This document shows, piece by piece, positions 52,267 through 60,639 of a stretch of 64,000 bases of DNA; the first letter of the stretch is position 1, and each line of letters opens with the position of its first letter. Source of the stretch: Bacteroidetes bacterium UBA1941 (lineage in GTDB: Bacteria > Bacteroidota > Bacteroidia > Chitinophagales > LD1); the NCBI GenBank assembly GCA_002336805.1, contig DDEZ01000008.1, positions 76,885 through 140,884 of the forward strand, written 5' to 3'. Position numbers and translations under genes: made by a program. Below the pieces are notes generated by a model, which did not search any database, was not told the DNA's origin, and saw only the letters and a program-made list of their open reading frames with translations.

Positions 52267-53193
52267 CTATTTTACCACACCTTCCTTCGTCGGCACCACT
52301 TTTTTGATCGTCCCGTCAGCATTGTAGTAGAGATGGTCTACACAGGTAGAGCGGCTATAGTATTTCTTCAGGCTCAGCCTGCCACCTTTATGCGCGTTGA
52401 TGTATTTATCTGAGGTGTGGTAGAAAAGATACCATTGCCCTCTGTACTGCGTGATAGAGGCATGATTGGTCACACTGTTCACCTTGCCCAGCACCACACC
52501 TTTGTAGGTGAAAGGGCCATACGGACTATCACCCATGCCATAGAGTATCTGTCCTTTGCCAGAATACGAGATATAGTACTTGCCATTATACTTATGCATC
52601 CACACCGCCTCAAAGAAATGATCGACGCCCCTCACCTGCCGCACCGTATCTGAGAAGGAGATCATGTCCTCATTCAGCCTTACGATGTTGACCTCATTCT
52701 GCCCAAAGATGAGATACGCCGTACCATCATCATCTGTAAAAACACAAGGATCTATCAGTGACCGGCCCTCCACCACACCCGGCGTCTGCCGCGTCACAAG
52801 GGCTCGACCCAACGGATCATGAAAAGGCCCATACGGCCTGTCAGACACCGCCACACCTATCGCATCTCTATCTACAGGATAGTAGAAGTAATACTTCCCA
52901 TTCCTATAGGCACAGTCTGGTGCCCAGGCATATTTCCTGGCCCACTTCAGACTATCCAGGCTCAGCGCCACACCGTGATCGGTCCAGGCCTGCATATCTG
53001 TGGTAGACAGCACATGCCAGTCCCGCATATCAAACCAGTGCGAGCCTTCTATATCATGAGAGGGATAGATGTATAGCGTATCATTGAAAACCCGGGCGGC
53101 AGGATCGGCAGCATAGATATCCGTAGCGATAGGGGTTTGCCCAAAGCTATTCTGCAAAGTGGTAAAAAGCAAAATAAAAGATACAATTCTCAT
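52267..53193 (-). CDS. secreted glycoside hydrolase, GH43
   Basis: 308 residues with a signal peptide (MRIVSFILLFTTLQNSFG). Five-bladed propeller signs: IYAADPAARVF with the catalytic base Asp30, YAWAPDCAYRNGKYYFYYPVD, LIDPCVFTDDDGTAYLIFG with the second Asp, and FFEAVWMHKYNGKYYISYS carrying the general acid Glu. Acts on arabinan, xylan or galactan side chains; the substrate cannot be chosen here. The divergent region with the type IX cargo gene has a palindrome just upstream of the start. Confidence 0.93.
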   Translation of the reverse strand: MRIVSFILLFTTLQNSFGQTPIATDIYAADPAARVFNDTLYIYPSHDIEGSHWFDMRDWHVLSTTDMQAWTDHGVALSLDSLKWARKYAWAPDCAYRNGKYYFYYPVDRDAIGVAVSDRPYGPFHDPLGRALVTRQTPGVVEGRSLIDPCVFTDDDGTAYLIFGQNEVNIVRLNEDMISFSDTVRQVRGVDHFFEAVWMHKYNGKYYISYSGKGQILYGMGDSPYGPFTYKGVVLGKVNSVTNHASITQYRGQWYLFYHTSDKYINAHKGGRLSLKKYYSRSTCVDHLYYNADGTIKKVVPTKEGVVK

Positions 53194-53213
53194 ACTGACA
53201 CCTTTAAACTCCC

Positions 53214-53227
53214 TTGACCGTGGTCAA
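53214..53227. promoter_or_regulatory. palindrome TTGACC-GT-GGTCAA upstream of GH43
   Basis: Perfect six-base arms at 53214-53219 and 53222-53227, 21 bp from the GH43 start, between two divergent secreted proteins. On the minus strand it overlaps a TTGATTTG -7-like element. Candidate repressor operator. Confidence 0.4.
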
Positions 53228-53332
53228 ATCAATTGCTAATGCCTGATATCGCTGACACGGATGCGAAGTATATGCGGTTTTGCAAAGTAGTCAAAGACGA
53301 AGTGAAAATACCATCTGCTTCATAGAGTTTTA

Positions 53333-53340
53333 TATTTTTG
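53333..53340 (+). promoter_or_regulatory. -7 element of the SBBP-repeat gene
   Basis: TATTTTTG, a perfect TAnnTTTG, 27 bp upstream of the ATG. A -33 TTG at the usual distance is not present. Confidence 0.45.
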
Positions 53341-53366
53341 ATTTCAAAGAATTTCAGTTAGTCTCT

Positions 53367-55682
53367 ATGAAAAAACAACTGCTGTGGATTTGCGTCACCT
53401 TGATTTCCCTGGCCACCTACGCGGGTAGCACCGCACCTCATGGCTTCTCGCATCAGGCTCCGGTTTCCTTTGTGGAAAACAAAGGACAGATCACAAATCA
53501 ATATGGCAGTCACCGGAGCGATATCGGATACAGTATCAAAGCTACCGGCGGGTTGCGTATTTTCATATCTGCTGGCAAGATCATTTATCAGTTTGCTCCT
53601 CCATCCCCACATGGCGACAATAAAACAAACCTCCTGATGGCAGGGTGCCCGGTGACCGGTAGCTGCACAGACTACGCCACCAGCCGTATGGAGGTGGAGC
53701 TGATGGGGGCAAATAAGGAGGCCAAAGCCATCGCCGCAGATACTTTAGCATATTATGAAAACTACATGAGGGACAGCACAGGTGCTCAGTCACTGGTATG
53801 CCGTGCATATCGGCGTATCACCTATCGCAATATTTATCCCGGCATAGACTGGACATTGTATATCAAAGATGGCAGTCTGGAGTATGAGTTTATCGTACAT
53901 GATGGTGGGCACGCCAGTGACATCTCTGTCCACTATGGCGGCTGTACAGATCTTAGCCTTTGTGCTACCGATGGCAGTCTGACCGCTACTACCCCGCACG
54001 GCATTATCACCGAGCACGCACCGCTATCTTTTACCACTGGTGGTATCCCTGTAGCTAGTAGTTACCGCTTGCATGATCGCACTATTACCTATGATATCGG
54101 CAGCTATGATGGCACTCTGATCATAGACCCGGCTCTGTCCTGGGCCACTTATTTTGGTGGTTCCTCTGAGGACATATGCACCGGAGTGGCAGCTGATGGA
54201 TATGGCAATGTCTATATAGCCGGATACACTACCAGTAATGATAATATAGTAACGGAAGGCGCTTATCAAGACACATTCGGTGGCAATGGCTTCACAAATT
54301 TGATCACCTCCAGCTCGTTCCTCGCCAGATTTGACAGCTCAGGCAATCTTCACTGGAGTACATACTATGCCGGTACGTACAGCTTTAATAGCTTCGTAGA
54401 TGTCACAGTAGATAGAGACGGAGATGTATACATCACTGGCACGACTACCTGTAGCAGTAGCGTAGCGACGCCGCACACCTTTCAGACCAGCTATGGCGGC
54501 GGCTGGGATGGCAACAATTCCTATCTGGCCAAATTCAGCAATACAGGATCGCTGATATGGGGTACGTACTATGGTGGCACAGTGACGGGATATGGCAACG
54601 TCAGCAGTATGGGCGTAGCTTTAGACCCAGCAAAGAACATTTACATAACAGGCTATACCGATAATCTCGGCATAGCTACACCCGGTTACTATCAGGGCTA
54701 CCATGGCAATAATGATGCTTTTCTCGCCAGTTTCAATCAAAACGGCATGATCAGGTGGTCTACTTATTATGGTGGCACTGATATCGACCAGAGCTTTGAT
54801 ATAGCTACTGACGCCTCCTGTCATGTCTACTTTACAGGCATGACTGCGAGCACCTCCAGCATAGCCTCTGCAGGCTCTTATCAGGACACGTTTGGTGGAG
54901 GATCCAGCTATCATGGAGATGCATACCTTGCCAGGTTTGATAGCTCTGGCAGACGCGTGTGGGGCACATACTATGGTAGCCGCGATGATGAAAGTGGACG
55001 TGGTGTAGCTACAGACATTTATGGCAATGTCTTTATCACCGGCATTGATGAGACGTACTTTGGACCTGGGTTTGTCTGCAAATTTGATTCCGGCGGTCAT
55101 AAGCAATGGACATATAGTAGTACGGCGTTTCTGGGTTTTGCAATGAGTGCTAATGATTTTGGGGAAGTTTTCGTGGCTGGTCGTGATTCTGGTTTAGCCT
55201 ATTGGGCCACATTTGACCATGCAGGTCATATTAATGAGCAAGCGTACTTTGGCACTTATCCTACTGATGCATGGGCCATCGCCGCCGATGACAATCATAA
55301 TGTATATCTGTCGGGAGGCACCATGGCTATGTCAGGAGTAGCCACTCCGGGCGCCTATCAGACAGTCTATGGAGGCAGCGTAGACGGAGACGGCTTTCTG
55401 GCCAAGTATCATACGGCCGTATTGGGGCTGGACAATAATGAAGCATATGACTACCATGTGCAGCTATCTCCAAATCCTGCTTCAGGCTCAGTGCACATAC
55501 ATACCGACTATCTTGGGCCAGTGACCATGCGGATCACGTCTATATTGGGGCAAACATTGATGAACTATACCTTAAACACTACAGATGAGGTCATAGATAT
55601 CAGCTCTCTTTCGCATGGCATATACCAGATGGTGTTTAGCGATCAGATATCGCAACACACGGAGAAATTAATCATACAATAA
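53367..55682 (+). CDS. secreted SBBP-repeat beta-propeller protein with type IX sorting domain
   Basis: 771 residues from the ATG at 53367; the longer frame from 53280 would bury the signal peptide (MKKQLLWICVTLISLATYAG). Residues about 25-255 match the N-terminal module that precedes SBBP repeats (PVSFVENKGQI, YRNIYPGIDWTLYI, SLEYEFIVHDG). About residues 265-690 are roughly seven beta-propeller repeats built on NVYIAGYT / FLARFDSSGN / WSTYYGG units. The last 80 residues (LSPNPASGSVHIHT, then ILGQTL, ISSLSHGIYQMVF and EKLIIQ) are a type A C-terminal sorting domain that directs export through the type IX system and attachment to the surface. Confidence 0.93.
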   Translation: MKKQLLWICVTLISLATYAGSTAPHGFSHQAPVSFVENKGQITNQYGSHRSDIGYSIKATGGLRIFISAGKIIYQFAPPSPHGDNKTNLLMAGCPVTGSCTDYATSRMEVELMGANKEAKAIAADTLAYYENYMRDSTGAQSLVCRAYRRITYRNIYPGIDWTLYIKDGSLEYEFIVHDGGHASDISVHYGGCTDLSLCATDGSLTATTPHGIITEHAPLSFTTGGIPVASSYRLHDRTITYDIGSYDGTLIIDPALSWATYFGGSSEDICTGVAADGYGNVYIAGYTTSNDNIVTEGAYQDTFGGNGFTNLITSSSFLARFDSSGNLHWSTYYAGTYSFNSFVDVTVDRDGDVYITGTTTCSSSVATPHTFQTSYGGGWDGNNSYLAKFSNTGSLIWGTYYGGTVTGYGNVSSMGVALDPAKNIYITGYTDNLGIATPGYYQGYHGNNDAFLASFNQNGMIRWSTYYGGTDIDQSFDIATDASCHVYFTGMTASTSSIASAGSYQDTFGGGSSYHGDAYLARFDSSGRRVWGTYYGSRDDESGRGVATDIYGNVFITGIDETYFGPGFVCKFDSGGHKQWTYSSTAFLGFAMSANDFGEVFVAGRDSGLAYWATFDHAGHINEQAYFGTYPTDAWAIAADDNHNVYLSGGTMAMSGVATPGAYQTVYGGSVDGDGFLAKYHTAVLGLDNNEAYDYHVQLSPNPASGSVHIHTDYLGPVTMRITSILGQTLMNYTLNTTDEVIDISSLSHGIYQMVFSDQISQHTEKLIIQ

Positions 55683-55971
55683 CCTGATAGTCAACTCACA
55701 AAAGAACTCATTCTCCGGTTCAAAATCAATTCCCCTTAAAACTGCCGCTCAGTCGAAAAACTTGCGCTCGCTAAACCCTTCTACGTCGGACAAACAATTC
55801 CGGCCTGCCATCCTGTCTCTTTATTTATACATCCACCTGACAGGATCATACCGCCTTTGGTCACAAATCTTCATTTACCTGCCATCATGGCGGGCATTTT
55901 GCCGTGGCATACAGATTGAGTAAGGGGAAGAGACCTTTAAAATTTAAACAACAAACCAAAATACAACAGCA
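55683..55971. other. intergenic region upstream of dnaK
   Basis: 289 bp without a credible gene. It holds an eight-base inverted repeat (55810-55846) and an AT-rich stretch before the start. No CIRCE element (TTAGCACTC-N9-GAGTGCTAA) is present, and no clear TTG-N19-TAnnTTTG promoter was found. Confidence 0.6.
55810..55846. repeat. inverted repeat upstream of dnaK
   Basis: Perfect arms ATCCTGTC (55810-55817) and GACAGGAT (55839-55846) separated by 21 bases. No T-run follows, so it is not an ordinary terminator; an operator or an RNA hairpin in a long leader are possible. Confidence 0.35.
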
Positions 55972-57900
55972 ATGGGAAAAGTAATCGGAATTGACCTGGG
56001 CACTACGAACTCCTGCGTGGCCGTAATGGAAGGAAATGACCCTATCGTCATAGCCAATGACGAAGGCAGGAGAACGACGCCATCTATTATTGGATTTCTC
56101 AATAATGGTGAGCGTAAGGTAGGTGATCCGGCCAAGCGCCAGGCGATCACAAACCCTACCAAGACCATACAATCTATCAAGCGATTCATGGGTATGAACT
56201 ACTCCGCTGCGGGTAGCGAGATACCCCGTGTACCATACAAAGTAGTAAAGGGCGACAATGACACCGTACGTGTGGACATAGATGGCCGCCTCTACACAGC
56301 GCAGGAACTCTCAGCTATCATCCTCCAGAAGATGAAGAAGACGGCAGAAGACTACCTGGGCCAGACAGTGACCGACGCGGTGATCACCGTACCGGCCTAC
56401 TTCAATGACTCTCAGCGCCAGGCTACCAAGGAGGCCGGCGAGATAGCAGGCCTCAATGTACGCCGTATCCTGAATGAGCCTACTGCAGCAGCCCTCGCCT
56501 ATGGCCTGGACAAGCAGCACAAGGACATCAAGGTAGCAGTATATGACCTCGGTGGCGGTACCTTTGATATCTCCGTACTCGAGATGGGTGACGGCGTGTT
56601 TGAGGTCAAGTCTACCAATGGTGATACGCACCTCGGTGGTGATGACTTTGACCACGAGATCATGACATGGCTGGCTGATGAGTTTCAGTCTGAGGAGCGC
56701 GTAGACCTGCGCAAGGACCCTATGGCCCTCCAGCGTCTGAAGGAAGCTGCCGAGAAGGCCAAGATCGAGCTGTCTGCCTCTCAGGAGACAGAGATCAACC
56801 TGCCATACATCACTGCCATAGACGGCGTGCCTAAGCACCTCGTAAAGAAACTGACACGTGCGAAATTTGAACAACTCTGCGACAAACTGGTCGAGCGTAC
56901 CCTCGAGCCATGCCGTCAGGCGCTGAAAGACGCGGGACTGAATGCGAGCCAGATAGATGACGTAATCTTGGTCGGCGGCTCGACCCGTATACCTAAGATA
57001 CAGGAGGTCGTAGAGAAGTTCTTTGGTCGCAAACCTAACAAGGGTGTAAACCCGGATGAAGTAGTAGCCGTAGGTGCAGCCATACAGGGCGGTATCCTCA
57101 GTGGCGAGGTGAAAGACGACATCGTCCTCGTAGACGTGACGCCTCTCTCCCTCGGCCTCGAGACCCTCGGTGGCGTCATGACCCGCCTGATCGATAGCAA
57201 TAGCACCATCCCTACCAAGAAGTCACAGGTGTTTACCACCGCTCAGGACAATCAGCCATCTGTAGAGATCCACGTCCTCCAGGGCGAGCGCTCTATGGCC
57301 AAGGACAACAAGACCATCGGCCGGTTCCACCTGGGTGACATACCACCTGCCATGAGGGGCACTCCACAGATCGAGGTGACCTTTGATATAGACAGTAATG
57401 GTATCATCCATGTATCTGCCAAGGATAAAGGCACTGGTAAAGAGCAAACTATACGTATAGAAGCTTCATCAGGTCTGAGCAAGGAAGAGATCGAAAAGAT
57501 GAAAGCCGAGGCTAAAGCCAACGAAGACAACGATAAAAAGGCTCGCGAAGTGGCTGAAAAAGTGAACATGGCTGACAGTTTGGCATTCCAGACAGAAAAG
57601 CAGTTGAAAGAATTTGGCGATAAAATACCCGCCGACAAGAAAACTGCCATCGAAAATGCTTTAACAGAACTCAAAAATGCATTAGGTTTGCCGGATAAAG
57701 ATCTGGCAAAGATCGATGCGGCATCAGAAGCTCTGAACACAGCCTGGAACGCAGCCTCTGAAGACATCTACAAAGCTCAGCAAGCACAAGCTGAAGCCGG
57801 CGCACAAGGACCAAATCCGGGTGAAGGCCAGCAAGCTCAGGGCGGCGAACAGAACAACGTGAGCGATGTAGAGTATGAAGAAGTAAAAGACAACAAGTAA
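55972..57900 (+). CDS. dnaK: molecular chaperone DnaK (Hsp70)
   Basis: 642 residues. Nucleotide-binding domain starts MGKVIGIDLGTTNSCVAVMEG and continues with AVITVPAYFNDSQRQATKEAG, ILNEPTAAALAYG and VYDLGGGTFDISVLE; the substrate domain contains VTPLSLGLETLGGVMTRLI, and the lid ends in an Ala/Gln/Gly-rich stretch with the EYEEVKDNK tail. Full-length, complete. dnaJ and grpE are not adjacent. Followed by a strong terminator about 130 bp on. Confidence 0.98.
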   Translation: MGKVIGIDLGTTNSCVAVMEGNDPIVIANDEGRRTTPSIIGFLNNGERKVGDPAKRQAITNPTKTIQSIKRFMGMNYSAAGSEIPRVPYKVVKGDNDTVRVDIDGRLYTAQELSAIILQKMKKTAEDYLGQTVTDAVITVPAYFNDSQRQATKEAGEIAGLNVRRILNEPTAAALAYGLDKQHKDIKVAVYDLGGGTFDISVLEMGDGVFEVKSTNGDTHLGGDDFDHEIMTWLADEFQSEERVDLRKDPMALQRLKEAAEKAKIELSASQETEINLPYITAIDGVPKHLVKKLTRAKFEQLCDKLVERTLEPCRQALKDAGLNASQIDDVILVGGSTRIPKIQEVVEKFFGRKPNKGVNPDEVVAVGAAIQGGILSGEVKDDIVLVDVTPLSLGLETLGGVMTRLIDSNSTIPTKKSQVFTTAQDNQPSVEIHVLQGERSMAKDNKTIGRFHLGDIPPAMRGTPQIEVTFDIDSNGIIHVSAKDKGTGKEQTIRIEASSGLSKEEIEKMKAEAKANEDNDKKAREVAEKVNMADSLAFQTEKQLKEFGDKIPADKKTAIENALTELKNALGLPDKDLAKIDAASEALNTAWNAASEDIYKAQQAQAEAGAQGPNPGEGQQAQGGEQNNVSDVEYEEVKDNK

Positions 57901-57976
57901 GACTAGAGACGCTAGACTTGAGACAATAGACAATGCAATTGTCGTCCCTCGTCACCCGCCCCTTGTCCCTCTTATA
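57901..57976. repeat. degenerate AGAC/GTCC-rich element after dnaK
   Basis: Starts as short purine-rich words (GACTAGAGACGCTAGACTTGAG type, each ending in AGAC or GAC) and turns into the complementary pyrimidine-rich words (GTCCCTCGTC, CTTGTCCCTC) around the palindrome GACAATGCAATTGTC. I think of similar imperfect GAGAC/GTCTC elements as common in related genomes, but this is memory, not a search. Confidence 0.4.
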
Positions 57977-58029
57977 AAGACGCTGTTGACTTTGTTGCCA
58001 TGTATTTCACTATACTGGCACATTTTCAG

Positions 58030-58061
58030 ATCCCCCCGGCCTTCCGGGGGGATTTCTTTTT
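58030..58061 (+). terminator. terminator of dnaK
   Basis: Ten-base stem ATCCCCCCGG (58030-58039) / CCGGGGGGAT (58044-58053) with a four-base loop CCTT, then TTCTTTTT. Very stable. Confidence 0.93.
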
Positions 58062-58202
58062 GGACCACACTCTCCCCACCTTTGTTGTTCACTTTAGCAT
58101 AGACTGCCACATTCTTTCCCCATCCTGTCCGGTCTGGGCCGGGGCACGCTAGTTGCCTTATCCATCAGTGTGATGATTTACTGACTCTCAAAGCACTGCA
58201 TT

Positions 58203-58748
58203 ATGAAAAAGATACTACTCTCCGCCATCCTCCTCACACTCACCACTATCTCTTTCTCACAGGCGCTCACCCGGTCTCAGCTGCGCGAGGGTTTCCTCCG
58301 CGCGGTCAAGACGCGTGCAGCACTGGATTCCTTTACACTGACACTCGACCTGCGTACTACACGTACCTCCACCGAAGAGTGCTACCTGGGCATGTGCGAT
58401 GCCCTGCAAATCAGCTACATCAGCGGCATGTGGAGCAAGCTCAAAATGCTGGACCGCTCTCGCACCCATATAGGCAAGGCTATAGCCGCCGCTCCTCAGG
58501 ATGCAGAGTTGAGGTTCCTTCGCTTTATGCTGGAGCACAATATCCCTTCCTTCCTCGGCATGAGTGCTCATATCCGTGAGGATGTAGCCTTTGTGCTGGA
58601 CCACGGCACCTTCATGGACGAAGATGCTGAAATGAAGAAGATGGCTATAGAGTACCTCATCTCCTCCAGGAGGTGTAGCTCTGCTCAGACAGCCATGCTG
58701 CAAAAATCTCTCGACGACCTGAAGCGTAAGCAGTACGCCCAGCGCTAA
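58203..58748 (+). CDS. exported protein of unknown function, helical
   Basis: 181 residues with a signal peptide (MKKILLSAILLTLTTISFS). After residue 20 it is helical, with a TPR-like feel in the pattern MWSKLKMLDRSRTHIGKAIA and ELRFLRFMLEHNIPSFLG. Conserved in my memory among Chitinophagaceae-like genomes but no function is known to me. No neighbour suggests a role. Confidence 0.75.
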   Translation: MKKILLSAILLTLTTISFSQALTRSQLREGFLRAVKTRAALDSFTLTLDLRTTRTSTEECYLGMCDALQISYISGMWSKLKMLDRSRTHIGKAIAAAPQDAELRFLRFMLEHNIPSFLGMSAHIREDVAFVLDHGTFMDEDAEMKKMAIEYLISSRRCSSAQTAMLQKSLDDLKRKQYAQR

Positions 58749-58766
58749 GGAGGTGGATAGATAAAT

Positions 58767-58796
58767 TTGGCAGAGCCGTTTAGCGGCGTACATTTG
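58767..58796 (+). promoter_or_regulatory. promoter of the DUF1761 gene
   Basis: TTG (58767-58769), 19-base spacer, TACATTTG (58789-58796): perfect -33 and -7 with the ideal spacing. A TTG start codon at 58767 would coincide with this box, so it is not the start. Confidence 0.85.
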
Positions 58797-58817
58797 AGTA
58801 AACCAAAACTCATAAGT

Positions 58818-59360
58818 ATGCTCAACTTCACACTCCCCGCCCCGGCTACCATAGGTATCGCAGCGCTCGTACCCACTATCTTAGGTTTCATCTGGTATCA
58901 TCCTAAAGTATTCGGTACTGCCTGGATGAAGGCTGCCGGTGTCACCCCCGAGAGCGCCAAAGGAATGAATATGGCTGTCGTATTCGGTGTATCCCTCCTG
59001 CTCAGCTTTATGCTGGCGGCTTCTCTCCTGTCAGCTACTATCCATCAGTTTGGGTTTATGTCTATGCTCATGCTGGGCAAGGATCAGAATCCCGGCATGA
59101 CCGACAAAAGCTCCGAGCTCTACGGCCATGTCAAGTTTATAATGGACCACTACGGCACAAACTTCCGCACCTTCAAGCATGGTGCACTGCATGGCACCAT
59201 ACTAGGCATCATGACCATACTACCGGTGATCGCCACAGGCGCTATGTTTGAGCGCAAGGGCTTCAAGTATATCGCTATCAATGCAGGCTACTGGATCGTA
59301 GCGCTGGCTATCATGGGTGCTATCATCTGCCACTTTTTCCCATATCCGCCGGCTATGTAG
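58818..59360 (+). CDS. DUF1761-family membrane protein
   Basis: 180 residues from the ATG at 58818, with about four hydrophobic segments. GFIWYHPKVFGTAWMKAAGV is the DUF1761 signature, and GALHGTILGIMTILPV the second. The leader of about 15 nt follows from the promoter. Function unknown. A strong terminator follows at 59386. Confidence 0.88.
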   Translation: MLNFTLPAPATIGIAALVPTILGFIWYHPKVFGTAWMKAAGVTPESAKGMNMAVVFGVSLLLSFMLAASLLSATIHQFGFMSMLMLGKDQNPGMTDKSSELYGHVKFIMDHYGTNFRTFKHGALHGTILGIMTILPVIATGAMFERKGFKYIAINAGYWIVALAIMGAIICHFFPYPPAM

Positions 59361-59385
59361 TAGCCCGGCTTCACTGATATTATAC

Positions 59386-59412
59386 AGGCCTGTAGCGATA
59401 CAGGCCTTTTTT
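59386..59412 (+). terminator. terminator of the DUF1761 gene
   Basis: Nine-base stem AGGCCTGTA (59386-59394) / TACAGGCCT (59399-59407), tetraloop GCGA, then six T. Confidence 0.95.
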
Positions 59413-59468
59413 GTCTGTGTATATCATCGGTGTATTTCCTCGCATATTATGGGTTACTTCGCACAGCA

Positions 59469-60236
59469 ATGTCAAAACCACTCATACTCGTAGTCAATGA
59501 TGATGGCATCACCGCGCCGGGCATCCGCGCGCTGGTAGAGGCCGTGCGCCCGCTGGGCGATGTAGTAGTCGTAGCGCCAGACTCTCCGCAGTCTGGCATG
59601 GGCCACGCTATCACGATCAATAAGCCTCTCCGGCTGCACCAGGTAGACCTCTTTGAGGGCATCCAGTCATATCACTGCTCAGGCACTCCGGCAGACTGCG
59701 TCAAGATAGCTGTAGACAAGGTCATGCACCGCCACCCGGATCTCTGCGTGTCTGGCATCAACCATGGCTCAAACTCATCTATCAATGTGCTCTACTCCGG
59801 TACCATGTCTGCAGCTGTAGAGGCTTGCCTGGAGGGTATACCATCCGTAGGCTTCTCTCTATGCGACTACAGGCATGAGGCAGACTTTGCTGCGGCAGCG
59901 CACTATGCCCGTATCGTGAGTCAGCAGATACTGGCCAATGGCCTGCCTAAAGCTACACTCCTGAACGTGAACATACCTCAGCTACCTCTGGACCGTATAC
60001 AGGGTGTGAAGGTGTGCCGCCAGGCGGTGGCCAAGTGGGAGGAAGAGTTTATAGAAAGACAGGACCCCTATGGCAGAAACTACTACTGGCTGTCGGGCAA
60101 CTTTGTAAATCACGATCACGGCACTGATACCGATGAGTGGGCACTGGCTAATGGCTACGTAAGCATCGTGCCGGTGCAGTATGACCTGACTGCGCATCAC
60201 GGCATAGCCCACCTGAACGCTAACTGGAAACTATAA
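59469..60236 (+). CDS. surE: 5'/3'-nucleotidase SurE
   Basis: 255 residues from the ATG at 59469; thirteen extra codons upstream do not match the family. ILVVNDDGITAPGI holds the metal-binding Asp pair, SGMGHAIT and HCSGTPADCVK follow, and SGINHGSNSSINVLYSGTMSAAVEA the last metal and substrate part. It dephosphorylates nucleoside monophosphates in stationary-phase survival. First of a three-gene run with the 120-residue membrane protein and lpxB. Confidence 0.96.
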   Translation: MSKPLILVVNDDGITAPGIRALVEAVRPLGDVVVVAPDSPQSGMGHAITINKPLRLHQVDLFEGIQSYHCSGTPADCVKIAVDKVMHRHPDLCVSGINHGSNSSINVLYSGTMSAAVEACLEGIPSVGFSLCDYRHEADFAAAAHYARIVSQQILANGLPKATLLNVNIPQLPLDRIQGVKVCRQAVAKWEEEFIERQDPYGRNYYWLSGNFVNHDHGTDTDEWALANGYVSIVPVQYDLTAHHGIAHLNANWKL

Positions 60237-60249
60237 TACCCGCTCTACC

Positions 60250-60612
60250 ATGTTCAATAAAATACTGTCACCACACCCGACCATATACAAATGGGACCGC
60301 CCATGGATAGGTATCCTGCTCGGATTGACCGTACCATTTGCCGGCATATTCATAGTCTATCTGATATCCGTAGGTTCGCACTTCTTTGGTGAGGGGCAGC
60401 CGGGCATCGTGTCCTTTCAGACCATATTGCACTCTATGAGAGACACCACGCTGCTGGTCCGCTACATGAGTGTAGGCTGCGTGCTAAACCTCGGCGTGTT
60501 TTACCTTTTTATCAATAGGGACTACTTCAATGTAGCACGCGGTGTGATCATGGCCACTATGATCATAGCCCTGCCGGTCATGCTGGGTATCGTGCGCAGC
60601 TGGTTCCTCTGA
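60250..60612 (+). CDS. small membrane protein between surE and lpxB
   Basis: 120 residues with three to four hydrophobic segments: WIGILLGLTVPFAGIFIVYL, LLVRYMSVGCVLNLGVFYLF and a C-terminal helix. I know proteins of this kind between surE and lpxB in related bacteria; no function is known. Starts 13 bp after surE. Confidence 0.78.
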   Translation: MFNKILSPHPTIYKWDRPWIGILLGLTVPFAGIFIVYLISVGSHFFGEGQPGIVSFQTILHSMRDTTLLVRYMSVGCVLNLGVFYLFINRDYFNVARGVIMATMIIALPVMLGIVRSWFL

Positions 60613-60639
60613 GCAGACAAATAACGCTATCTTTCCCCT

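Larger units (their letters stand above)
57901..58202. other. intergenic region between dnaK and the 181-residue gene
   Basis: 302 bp. Contains the repetitive element (57901-57976), the dnaK terminator (58030-58061) and 140 bp with no visible frame. No strong promoter for the next gene was found. Confidence 0.6.

Noticed and set aside
55683..55971. CIRCE operator before dnaK
   Set aside because: Searched for TTAGCACTC and GAGTGCTAA; neither occurs.
58767..58769. TTG as start codon of the DUF1761 protein
   Set aside because: It is the -33 box of a perfect promoter, and the family start is the ATG at 58818.
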